Origin: Mesocentrotus franciscanus
Taxonomy: Eukaryota; Echinodermata; Echinoidea; Camarodonta; Strongylocentrotidae
Direction of reading: 5' to 3'
DNA length: 64,000 nt
Assembly (NCBI GenBank): GCA_037976565.1
Contig: CP137668.1
Span: 27,500,113-27,564,112, forward strand
A program made the translations under genes and the position numbers. Shown one piece after another: positions 1-11,200 of this stretch (its first letter is position 1; every line of letters begins with the position of its first letter). The notes beneath the pieces were generated by a model. That model had not been told where the DNA came from, did not search any database, and was given only the letters and a program-made list of their open reading frames with translations.

Positions 1-88
1 GTGTGGGGCGGGGGCATCGCCTCGTAGTCCACAAATAATTTATAAGGTAATATACCATTGAGTGTTTGTTGTACAAACGCCATGGGGT
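1..88. repeat. Left copy of an inverted repeat paired with 935-1035
   Basis: The reverse complement of about 940-1033 reproduces this segment nearly base for base, including GTGTGGGGCG, CTCGTAG and CACAAATAATTTATAAGGTA. It lies at the window edge, so the full element cannot be seen. The repeats bracket a LINE 3' end. Confidence 0.8.
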
Positions 89-109
89 CTCCAATCACAC
101 ATTATATGA

Positions 110-935
110 ATAGTTATGCCGGGGCTCCTACCCTACCATCATTCAACTACATCCTTAGCTAAACACCCAACATGTAGTACCTGGTTACCTCTTCGGAAAA
201 ACATACCCATCTCCTTACGCCATGCATCTAGATATCAACAATTCAAGTGCAAAACCAATCGTTTCCGAAATAGCCCCCTACCTTACTTTGTCGATCTTCT
301 CAATAAAGCCAAACCCAATTAATCGAAATAGATGAATTAATTTTTTAAATTTTTATTTGTATTATACTCCTTTCATAAATGTTGAAGTTTCCTGATTGTT
401 ACTCTCCATAAGATAATAACACACCAATATAACAAAACACTGTTCCCTTTCCTTCAATAGCCACTTTATATCTGAAGTGAAAAGAATTTTAAAGTACCAT
501 AATTGTAGTTCTTTATATCATTTTCTAAGCAATAATACAAATACTTGCAATATCAAACGTCAACAATGTTATGAAAAGAATATTTTCATTTCTATTTTTA
601 TATTCGTATATTGTCTTAATGACTCTTTAAAAGTACATGTATGCAATTTATATTTTTGATGTACATGTACTTTTATAACTTCCTCTTTACTTCTTTTCTT
701 AATGTTTCTCCTCTCCGTTTTTCAGACTTCATGTTATCTTCTGTTTTTTTTTTTTTTGCTGCCCAAGCAATATTACCATATTAACTATATATATTTCAAA
801 ATTGACAAATCAATTGTAACTGTATTTTATATTTGAAATATGTAAAGTGTCTTTAATTGTACACATGACCGATTCAGCCATTGGGCTGCGACACATGTTT
901 TTTTAATAAACCTTGAATTGAATTGAATTGAAATG
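110..935 (+). mobile_element. LINE (non-LTR retrotransposon) 3' end: ORF C-terminus, 3' UTR and tail
   Basis: Translation of about 116-322 ends in a stretch with TNRFRNSPLPYFVDLLN, which resembles the extreme C-terminus of CR1/Jockey-type reverse transcriptase ORFs. After the stop come about 580 bp of AT-rich sequence, an AATAAA near 904 and a short (TTGAA)n run at about 912-931, the kind of microsatellite tail these LINEs carry. The reverse transcriptase domain itself is absent, so this is a 5'-truncated, dead copy. The LINE identity rests on the C-terminal pattern and tail; the clade is not certain. Confidence 0.65.
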
Positions 936-1262
936 AAGCCCTGTACCAAAAATGGCGTTTGTACAACAAAAACTCAATGTTATATTACCTTATAAATTAT
1001 TTGTGGGCTACGAGGCGACGCCCCGCCCCACACCCTTATATGATATTCTTGCCGGGGACTCCTACCTAATATCGTTCAGTAGGTCCTAAGGAAGCCCTGT
1101 ACCAAAAATGATATTTGTATAACAAATCAATGTTATGAAATTATTTGGGGCTCCAAAAAGACGCCCCGCCCCCACAGCCTTAAATTGACATTTTTGCCGG
1201 GGGCTCCTAGCCTAATATCGTTTAGTAGGTCCTAAGGAAGCCCTGTACCAAAAATGGTGCTT
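935..1262 (+). repeat. Two and a part direct copies of a ~150-bp unit
   Basis: GAAGCCCTGTACCAAAAATG occurs near 934, 1092 and 1238. The first two are each followed by a related block that ends ...TCAATGTTAT...GACGCCCCGCCC...GCCGGGGRCTCCTA...TAGGTCCTAAG. The third copy is cut after about 25 bp. A further related block (GCCGGGGCTCCTACCC...) lies at about 118-160, so the locus has been rearranged. Confidence 0.75.
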
Positions 1263-1349
1263 TTATCAGGCAATTAAGTAACGGTAATTTCACTAAGCCA
1301 CCTGACTAACGTGCAGAGTAGTGCATATGCTCTGATCTGGAATACGAGT

Positions 1350-1855
1350 GCGCGCCGTTTGACCAATAATTCAGATAAACACTGTTTATCGCCGATAAAC
1401 ACTGTTTATCGTCGAAAAACAGTGTTTATCGACCGATAAACACTGTTTATCAAGAGATAAACACTGTTTATCGAGAGAAACTATGTTTATCGACTGAAAA
1501 ACACAGTTTCTCTCGATAAACAGTGTTTATCGCCGAAAAACACTGTTTATCGCCGATAAACACTGTTTATCGAGAGAAACTGTGTTTATCAGTCGAAAAC
1601 ATAGTTTCTCTCGATAAACAGTGTTTATCGCTTGATAAACAATGTTTATCGCCGATAAACAGTGTTTATCGCCGATAAACACTGTTTATCGAGAGAAACT
1701 GTGTTTTTCAGTCGATAAACATAGTTTCTCTCGATAAACAGTGTTTATCGCTTGATAAACAGTGTTTATCGGTCGATAAACACTGTTTTTCGACGATAAA
1801 CAGTGTTTATCGGCGATAAACAGTGTTTATCTGAATTATTGGTCAAACGGCGCGC
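1350..1855. repeat. 506-bp nested palindrome of GATAAACAsTGTTTATC units
   Basis: The ends GCGCGCCGTTTGACCAATAA (1350 on) and its reverse complement (to 1855) are matched, and the sequence inside is symmetric about roughly 1602 apart from small indels. The interior is built of about 18 short units, each itself a palindrome (GATAAACA, C or G, TGTTTATC), joined by CG, CGCCG or CTTG linkers. Three longer modules, GAGAGAAAC...GTTTCTCTC, lie at about 1472-1515, 1572-1612 and 1692-1733. It resembles a foldback-type non-autonomous DNA element. No clear target-site duplication is visible and there is no coding potential. Confidence 0.85.
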
Positions 1856-1857
1856 CA

Positions 1858-2739
1858 TAGCCTCTGCCTGCACTGTTCCTGTGTCGTGGTAATCGCAAGA
1901 AATTGCGTGTTATGCTTTGTGCATGGCGCAACATTGTGGTATGGAACGCCAATTATCCTCAAATTCCTATAACGCCTCCTTGCTTCTCTTTATTTTGTAT
2001 TCCCCTTCTTCATTTTCCTAAATCTGCTTTTAAATACTGTTCTTATTTTTGTTTCATAGCCAAGATTATGGTAACGTCGCTATCATAAACGGGTAAGGGT
2101 GGGGTTGGTGGTTGGGGAAGGGGGTTTTAAATGTTTTCCACGTTAGCCAAAAAAATAAGAAGCAAAGAGAGTAGTTGTGTAATAACATAATAATGATAAT
2201 ATATTTATAATAATGATGATGATAAAAAGTAATGATAAATGAACGAAAAAATAAATAAATGAAAAACTAATGTGTAAATGAACAAATAAATTAACGGACA
2301 AATAACTAAATAGGTTACTAGTTATAAACACACGGAGAAATTAATGAAAAGGAGGCAAATATGCGAAAAGCTAGTGCTGACAATTAAGGCTCGAAATCTC
2401 CAAATGTGCTGACACAAAATTGAGATGAAAGGCTCATGATTGGTTTAGATGGGGGAGTGCGGCTGAAACCTCCAAACCGTAGGATCATTTTGGCAAAAAA
2501 GGTTAGGGCCTTAGGGGCCTACCCATCATTATAGGAGCAGATAATAAAGCAAAATGATCTGAGTAATATTTGCATCTTGGATATGCACTTTAAAGAAAAT
2601 ATATGGGTGGGGTATTTATTCTGAAGATAGTGTTTAAAGGGATTAAGGCAGCTTTAGAGATCCCCCCCAAAAAAATAATCATCCATGTTATGAGATTGTT
2701 TTTGCAAAAAAAAGTGAACCCCCTCCCTCAAGCTGTCCG
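1858..2739. other. Non-coding AT-rich sequence
   Basis: Short ORFs only, no recognisable domain or splice structure. It contains an A-rich stretch with ATAATGATGATGATAA-type simple sequence at about 2180-2320. Confidence 0.5.
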
Positions 2740-4915
2740 CACTCATAGACGAACGAGACACTGGGTGGCCACGGGGGGCTGCAGCCCCTGATTTGGAGAG
2801 TTTCGATAAGAGGCGGGGGCACAGTGCCCCCACTTTTCCAGTACCCCAAAAGTGCCCCTTTTACTTTGTAAGAAGTGCTCCTTTTTAATAGGAAAAGTCC
2901 CCCTTTTACTTTGACAAGTCCCCCTTTCACCCCTGAATAGTGCTCCCTTTTTTTTTAAACACGTGCCCCTTTTCCTTCGACAAGTTCCCATTTCCCTTTG
3001 CAATAAGTGTCCATTTTCCATTCTCATAAGTGCCCTTTTTAATCTCTAGTAAGTGCCCCTTTTCAGTTACGAGAAGTGCCCCTTTTCACTTTTGATAAGT
3101 GCCCCCATTCACCTCTGATAATTGCCCTATTCAAATCTGAGAGGTGCTCTTTTCCATTGCAAGAAGTGACCCTCCCGGCCCTTTTAATAACTACCCATTA
3201 TTAACTCGAAAATACGCATCTTTTATTTTCACATGTGCCCCTTTTCCTTTCTAATAAGTGCCCCCTTTCTTTATAATAAGATATCCCATTAAAAAAAAAA
3301 AAAACTTTCTCCTTATTGCCCTTTTTCACCTTTGAAAAGTGTCCCTTTTCATTCTCATAAGTGCCCCTTGTCATCTCTCGTAAATGACCCTTTTCATGTA
3401 CGAGAAGTTACTCCTTACTTTTTCAGGTACGAGAAGTTACTCCTTACCTTTTAACTTCAGATAAGTGCCCCCTTCACCTCCGAAAATTGCCCCTATTCAC
3501 AATCAGAGAGATGCTCGTTTTACTTTGAAAAAGCACCGGACCATTTCCCTCCTAGTAAGTGCTCTTTTCATCTCTGATGAGTGCCCATTTTCACCTCTAA
3601 TAACTGCCCCTTTTATTTTGACACGTGCCCCTTTTCCTTTCTAATAAATGCTCTTTTTCCTTTTTAGAAGTGCCCCTTCATAATTACCCCTTTTCATCTC
3701 TGAAAGGTGCCCCGTTTATTGAATTAACTTTTCCCTTTTTTTTCTTTTTAATAAGAGCCACTTCCCACTTCTCATCAAACCCCCTTCACCTCAAATTAAT
3801 GCCCCTATTAAAATATGATCGGTGCCCCTTTTCTTTCAACAAATGCACATTTTCCTTTATTATAAGCGCCCCTTTTTCATTCTCATAAGTGCCCCTTTTC
3901 GTATCTGGTCAGTGCCCCTTTTCACCTCTGATAATTTCCATTTTAACAATGATACGTGCCCATTTTCCTTTCTAATAAGCGCTCCTTTTCACCTCTGATA
4001 AATGCCCCTTTCAAAATCTGATGGATGCCCCTTTTCCGTCGACAAATGCCCATTTCTAATTCTAATAAGTCCCTTTTTTCATCTCTGGTAAGTGCTCCTT
4101 ATCAGGTGTAAGAAGTGCCCCATTTTCACCTCTGATAATTACCCTTTGTACTTCGACTCGTGCTCCTTTTCTTCTCTAATAAGTGTCTTTCTCCCTTCCG
4201 ATAAGTGTAATTCCCTTTCCTCTCATCATTAAACGTGCCCCTAATTTAAAGCGACTAAGAGCAAATTTTTCCCCCAACTATATAAGGCGCTCGTTATGCT
4301 CGCTCGTATCTTTAGATGATATAATTATGTTACTTATACCAAAGGCCTTTTCAGTCTGCCGTTATATGAGAATGTGCTTATATAACCCCATCAGGAAAGG
4401 GACATTTATCATGCGGTCCCTAAGTCACATTGAGTGACCCCACCGGGGAAGGGACACTAATTTAAGAAAGGAAAAGAGGCACTTAATTATTAGAAAGGAA
4501 AAGGGACGCGTGTCAAAATAAAAGTGGTACTTAGAGGTGAAAAGAGGGAATCATCAGAGGTGAAAATTAAGGGGCACTAATTAGTATATAGAGGAACTTG
4601 GAGCACTAATTATTAGAAAGGAAAAGAAGCACTTAACAGTAGGCATTTGGGCACTAATTAGAAGTAAAAAGGGCCCCTCATCATAGATGAAAAGGGGCAC
4701 GTACTACTACAAATGAAAAAGGGCAGCTATATATATGCACTTGTTAAAGTAAAATAATTAATTAGGCACCTAGCTATCAGATTTTAATAGGAGCAATTAT
4801 CAGAGATGTAGGGGCGCTTATCAGAGGTGAAAATATGCAATTTTCCTATGTAAAAAGGACACTTTGAGGTACTTGCAAAAGTGGGGGGATTGGGGCTGTG
4901 CCCCGGCCCCTGTGG
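2740..4915. repeat. Foldback array of decayed ~22-24-bp AGTGCCCCTTTT units
   Basis: From about 2806 to 4240 the plus strand repeats variants of AAGTGCCCCTTTTCACCTCT with spacers such as TCTGATA and TTCTAATA. After a ~200-bp spacer the same unit runs inverted (AAAGGGGCAC...) from about 4440 to 4870. The two outer ends also match in inverted orientation: GGGGCACAGTGCCCCCACTT near 2815 against AAGTGGGGGGATTGGGGCTG near 4880. The arms are unequal (about 1.4 kb and 0.45 kb). The short ORFs inside are products of the repeat, not genes. Confidence 0.8.
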
Positions 4916-5177
4916 CCCGCCCCCGGGATCGAGCTAGCGCCGCCTTTAGCTCGAGCGGAAAATGAAGAAATTAAGTGTTGATATTCAGGAAAAGACGTAG
5001 ATCAACCCCGGTGCCTTCCCCCTCCATTGTATAGATAAACGGGGTGCGCCGGGGAGTCGATTAATTTCATATATTACTAAAAATAATTTGCTGTTGGCCT
5101 TGGGCTTTGAAATTACGCTAGCGCGCTAGAAATAGAATAGTCGGGCAAATCAGCTTTCCATACGTAGTTTTGCAAAC
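4916..5177 (+). promoter_or_regulatory. Upstream region and presumed 5' UTR of FAF2
   Basis: This 262-bp stretch separates the foldback array from the FAF2 start codon and should hold the core promoter and 5' UTR. I see no convincing TATA box. A perfect 12-bp palindrome, CTAGCGCGCTAG, lies at about 5118-5129. The promoter role is inferred from position alone. Confidence 0.35.
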
Positions 5178-5240
5178 ATGGCGGAAGACGAAGAGGTTAC
5201 GCTCACCACTGAGCAGACAGAGAAACTGCTGCAATTCCAG
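5178..5240 (+). CDS. FAF2: FAF2 exon 1
   Basis: 21 codons from ATG, ending CTGCAATTCCAG before the donor GTAAAT. It encodes the start of the UBA domain (TEQTEKLLQFQ). Phase 0 at the 3' end. Confidence 0.92.
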
Positions 5241-8200
5241 GTAAATCTCCCACTTTATACATATACTCTTACTTTTCAAACAAATTTGTATTGAATTGTG
5301 TGTTGGTTAAACTTCTCGTTCATTAAAATGCTTAAAACACTACCAAATGATCCATTATTATGAATATGAGGTAGGCCTACCGCCTACCTAGATCTATCAG
5401 TTTATCAAGTATCATCAGTATCAATCGGTAGATTGTCGCTGTCGGTGTCGACAAAGGCAGTGGGTAAACTGAAGTGAAGGGAGCTTCGCCGCCTAGCCCA
5501 AGCCGAGTCAAGGCCAAGGCTAACCTAGGCCAAGGCTAACCTGGCCCTAGGGCCTACGGTTTGCTTGTATATAATATGAAATAGGATGGGCGCTAGTGTA
5601 GTTTCGTATCCATTTTTTGAGCAGTTTCATATCCAATCTTAGCAAAGGAATTTTAGCCCAATTTTTTACTAATTTTAATCATAATCATATATCGCATTTT
5701 CCACCTGAATTTGGATCACATCCAACATCTGGAATCCTCCCTTTAGGGCCTCGATGTCGACGTCGTCGCTCAGTACCGTCTCTACGCTATAGCTCTGCAC
5801 CTCAAACTGTAGACAGAAATAACCGTCTGGTATGGGTCATTCTTTAATAAAACTGACATTTGTTGACATTCCCCATACACAGACGGTAACCAATACGGCT
5901 CGCAACGGGGGGAGAGATTGAGCCGATTGTGCAGCACTTGTTACCCGAAACTTTCTCCCACGATTTTCCTTATTTAGATCTAATTTTCTGATTTATAAAT
6001 CAGATACAAAAATACTATGTATTTTTTTCTCCTATGTACAGTTCTCAAAGTTTTATTACCTATTTCAAATGCGAAATTTACGGACTTACGTATATGAGTT
6101 ATCCATTTTTATCTCAGAACCAAGGAAACGGTACGTTCATGCATTCGAACTGGTAATCTATGACATGACCCGCCCGATATATTTCGGGTCAACCGACCAA
6201 AACAAGCCCAATGGCCAATCAGAGCACGTGTTTGATATTGGGCTTATGAATATTCAAACATCACCGGCTCAAGCCGGGCTGACTCATACGTAGCTATTGG
6301 ACGTTCGAAAAGAAAAAATGAATATTCATCAACTCAAACCAAGATGGCTGACAACAAATCATGTTGACTACAAGACTTTCTCGGATTAATCATTAATTTA
6401 GGATCTAAATGAGCAAGCTATCGTAAGTCAAAGTATATATTTCGGGTTATTTCTTATGGCTATTTAGATTCAGTGTAATATTGCAGCCAAAGTGGATATA
6501 TGAAGACGTAAAGAGTGAAAAACTCGTTGCATATCTCATTCATCGCGGTCCGGCCGAACCGAACCATTCGTTCCGCACACTACTGCATACGCAGTACTTC
6601 AGTCTATGTATAGAGGCGGTCAGAGGAGCCAGATGCAATCTCAGCGTAACAACCGTCGATATCAGAGACTGAAGCTTTCGATCTACTCAAACTGAAGCTA
6701 TCAGTCAAAAATTATGCAAACTTCTCGTATGGTTAATGGCGTGTATCGTGCATGCGCGAAAACCATACGAGAAGTTGGCTGCATAAATTTTGACTGATAG
6801 CTTCAGTTTGAGGTGCAGAGCGAAAGCGTAGAGACGAGAGCGACGACGTCGACAAACTTTTCGTATGGTTAATGGCGTGTATCGTGCATGCGCGAAAACC
6901 ATACGAGAAGTTGGCTGCATAAATTTTGACAGATAGCTTCAGTTTGAGGTGCAGAGCGAAAGCGTAGAGACGAGAGCGACGACGTCGACATCGAAGCCAG
7001 AAATGGAGGATTCCCGATGTCGGATGTGATCCAAATTCAGGTGGAAAATGCAATATATGATTATGATTAAAATTAGTAAAAAATTGGGCTAAAATTCCTT
7101 TGCTATGATTGTGTAGAACTCCCCGGGCGGGGGTCGTACTTTTTAACTTTACAATCTCACGAGGAAAAAACTGCACTATCAAACAAACGGGTTATATAAT
7201 TAATATCAACAATTTAATATAGATAATTAACATTAGTTATCAAGGGTCGTTTGATCGTAGGTGTACACACCAAAAAAAAAAACACTTATCAAATGTCTTC
7301 GGAGGGAAGAAACTCCCTCGGACGGTAAATAATCTACATAATAATAACAATGATCATAGTAAACGGAATCGGGAACACCACGGAGGTAAATCTCCGTCAC
7401 GTTCAAAAAGGTATACTCAAATATAATCAATCGTATATATAAATAGCAACAAATGTCAATCATCAAAAATCAAGTACAAGAAGGATCAATAATTAGTTCA
7501 GCAAAGCGTTCAATAAGAAAATCATAATCAAACCTAATCAGCATTAACAAGGTCAGGCAATAACGATGCTGACAATGGCGACGAAACGATGACGATGACG
7601 AAAACGTTGACGGCGATGATTACAAAGACAGCAGCGATGACAGATACGAAGATGAAGACGACGGTGATGACAGAGACGATGATGACGATGACGATGGTCT
7701 TGTTGATGAAGGTGATGAGACGATCAATCGATGAATGCGATGATGGTCACGAAGATAATGTCAATGATGTGGTGGTGACGATGACGATAATCAGCGAGTC
7801 AGCACTGCACAACGGTTGACGGTGATCGAAGAAACAGTGGTTGATAAAAGATAATGAGTCGATGATGGTGATCGAGGTGTTGACGAAGACGACAATCAAC
7901 GTGCCAACACAACGAATAATGAGTCGATAATAGTGAGGTGATGACGAAGACGACGATCAACGTGTCAACACAACACAGCAGATGAAGGCGAGGTGATGAC
8001 GATGACGGCAATCATCGTGTCATCACAACGAAGAGTGTCGGTGGAAAAGACAGATCCTAGTATATGCTAGTAAAAGCGATACAAGTCTCTCATCAAAAAA
8101 CAATATATAAAAGAGTCGAATGATGAGCAAGTCCACCGGGAGAGGTCCGGGGACGAAGTCGATGAGTCCATGTTGGACGAAACTTCGACCGGTACAATAA

Positions 8201-11200
8201 CGAAACACAGTAACGACCCGTGTGTACCGATAAAAATAATCCCTCTGATTTCCACATGGAAAAATCAGATCGAAGCCCCAATCACTGGTGTTGCGTGATT
8301 GGTTGAAACAAGCGCACAAAATTAATATGCACGTATACGCGCTGTACGTAACAATACAATATCTACATAACAATAGAATATATTAACAAACAAGACAGAA
8401 CAGGTTGGGACATGTCTGAAAAGCCAGACAGCGGACTACGCAAGGGAAATTAATTCTCCCTAGCCGCCATCTTGGAAATAGAAAAGCAATACATATTAAA
8501 CATGTACAAATCAATGCATAAAACGTTATTATACATGCAAAAATTAAAAATCGTGACATTTGGTCACTACAATTGGATATGAAACTGCTCAAAAAATGGA
8601 TACGAAACTACACTAGCGCCATAGGATGTTGGTATTACCAAGCCCTAAATACCACCCATGCATTTGCCTGCGTGAAGAGTGATATAACTATAAACAAAAC
8701 CTCGAATGTGTACATACATGTAGAAGTATAACGTAGACTATTAAAGCACGTAGAACTTTACGCATTCAGCGCTGTGCAGTGAGTTTACGCGCTCTAAATA
8801 GTCTAATTGGCTGATACGCTCCAGCTGTTTTGCACGCATCCCTATACTGTGTGCCGCAAAGCATCATTTGCTCTTAGAAGAATAGGCAAAGTCCGCAGAT
8901 TTTTGAATAAAGGTTCAACTGAAATTCTCATTCACTCTTTCGTATCCTCACTTCTGGACAACTGTAATAGTCTCCTCATTGGTATTTGTGATAAAGATAT
9001 AAACAAGTTACAACGGATTCAAAACTCTGCCGCACGTCTGGTTTCCTGCAAAGAAATGTCAACACATAACACCCATCCTCAAAGATTTACATTGGCTCCC
9101 AGTTAAATTCCGTATCCAGTTCAAAATTATTTTGCTAACCTTCAAATCACTCAATGGTCTGTCTCCAGAATATCTCTCTGATCTTGTCTTAAAATATGTT
9201 CCATCAAAGTCCTTGCGTTCTGCATCTCAAAACCTCCTCGTAGCTAAGAGAGGCAGAACAAAGGCATATGGTGATAGGGCTTTTACACATATGGCACCTT
9301 TTATGGAATTCCCTCCCAAACTCGTTACGTTGTATATGCAATATTGAAACATTTATATCTGAACTCAAAACTTATCTTTTCAAATTAGCACATCAATAGT
9401 ATTTAAGAATAAGTAATGTTGTAATTTTTCTATTTGTAATTAAGCACTTCATTGTTTTCAATATATGTTTCTGTTTCATCTTCCTTTTATGATCGTGTTA
9501 TACTTTATATATGTATATTGTAAAAATGTAAAGCGCATTGAAATGTCAACAGACATGAAATGCGCTATATAAGAACAAATTATTATTATTATTATTATTA
9601 TTATGCGGTCTACGTGCATAGCGCGATCATGCAAAATTAGTCATAGTTTTTTTTTTTTTCTTGAAATTCAAACCTTTATTCTTTGTGATCCTGAAGGTGA
9701 TACTCAATAAATGAGGTGTCATATGAAAGAGCAGGTGAATCCCCATATTTCCAAAGGGGCGTCATCTCGGAATTCTAAAAATATCTTGGTCAAAACAGCG
9801 ATTTAAACATTGTGCCCTGGCTAACTCCGAGGTTTGTCACTTTTGAGATATGACGCCCCGATCGATAAGTAGTCCCAGTCCCAAGGAATATATCTATGCG
9901 CTTATTTTTTCGCTAGCCCCCAGGGATCACAAACAATTACAGTTTGAAAATACCCTTCCCCACATTTTTCGGATCAGCTAAGCAGGGAGGCGTGAGCTCA
10001 CCGGGGACGAGAGAAAGAGAGAAAAAAGGAAAGAGAGTTCAATTTATGACAAAACAATGTAAGCAAATGAACGAAAATTAAAAATGCACATACATGTAAT
10101 ATGAAAATGTAAAATGATACATTAATACGAATGCCATTGTGGTGTTGTTCAAGTATTATATTACTAAACATTGGTGAGTAACCTATACATATTGGTAAAA
10201 TTATTAATGAGTAATTATCACATTGTCAGAAAAATGAGAAAAGGAAAAAAAAGAAGACAGGAAGAGAGAAATAGTGGGAGAGGGGAGGAGGGAAAGAAGA
10301 AAGAGAGAGAAAAGGCTAGAGAAAGGGAGGAAGAGACAAACAGAGAGAGAGAGCAACGGAGAGATAGAGAGAGTTCAATTTATGACAATACATTATAAAC
10401 ATGTCTTACGAGATTTCAGTTGATTGAATTTAGCAAACGAACAAGAGAGGGAACTGTCGACTGTTTATAACGCTGAGTTCTGCATCGTGGTAAGGACAAA
10501 TGATTGGAGTTTCTCAAACTACGGCAAGTAAGTACATGGCGCGGTTGAGGCAAGAGATGGCGGTGCCTTGGGGAACCCAGAAGTGATTTCGCAAATCGCG
10601 TGAGGATCTCAACACGTCGGCTGGCAAGAGATGAAATTTCAAATTGGTGAAGAAGGTCATCATAGTGAGCGTCAGTCGGGTAACAAATCATGCGAATGGT
10701 GATAGCGCGTAAAATCTGCACATGAATAAACATCGGACTGCGTGTTTGCAAACCCGGAAGTGGATGCCCATTGAAGACAATGGATTGCCGATCGCTTTGA
10801 GTTGCGTATGCAGTTCAGCAACATGCGTACGCGTACGCTTGCATATTGCGCAATTCAGCTGTTTTGCTAAATTTAGCAAAACAACGTAACTCTGCGTGTA
10901 CGTCTTTTTCATCGATTCTGAGAAAAATACCATGAATATTTCTTTGAGTTGAAGGGGCTGTATCTTTTGATAGAAACATCGGTGGGTCTTGAAATTCGAA
11001 ATGTATTATTCTGAGTAAATGATTTTTTCAATTATCCAACCATAATGGTGACAAACAATCCAAAAGGGAAAATTGAAAAATCGTTCAGACACCCTACTGA
11101 CATGTCATGCTTTATAACAGGTGAAGCATTTCGCACATAGGTGACGCACACTCAGCATACTACATAGTCTAGGTACACACATAAAATAGAAAAATCAACA

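Larger units (their letters stand above)
5589..8620. mobile_element. Complete non-autonomous DNA transposon with 49-bp TIRs and 8-bp target duplication
   Basis: Positions 5589-5637 and the reverse complement of 8572-8620 are identical (start GGCGCTAGTGTAGTTTCGTA). Both sides are flanked by the same 8 bases, ATAGGATG (5581-5588 and 8621-8628), a target-site duplication. Inside the ends, about 5637-5830 recurs inverted at about 6935-7111, so the parent element was largely palindromic. No transposase ORF is present. An 8-bp duplication fits hAT, Mutator, Merlin or P superfamilies; the TIR does not decide. It sits in FAF2 intron 1 and contains an LTR insertion. Confidence 0.88.

Noticed and set aside
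1350..1855. A CRISPR array
   Set aside because: Units are palindromic with short variable linkers, not repeats with unique spacers, and the context is an animal genome.
2603..4437. Several short ORFs
   Set aside because: All lie in the AGTGCCCCTTTT foldback array and translate repeated units.
7589..7819. M/T-rich ORF on the plus strand
   Set aside because: Produced by GATGAC-type simple sequence inside the solo LTR; no domain or splice context.
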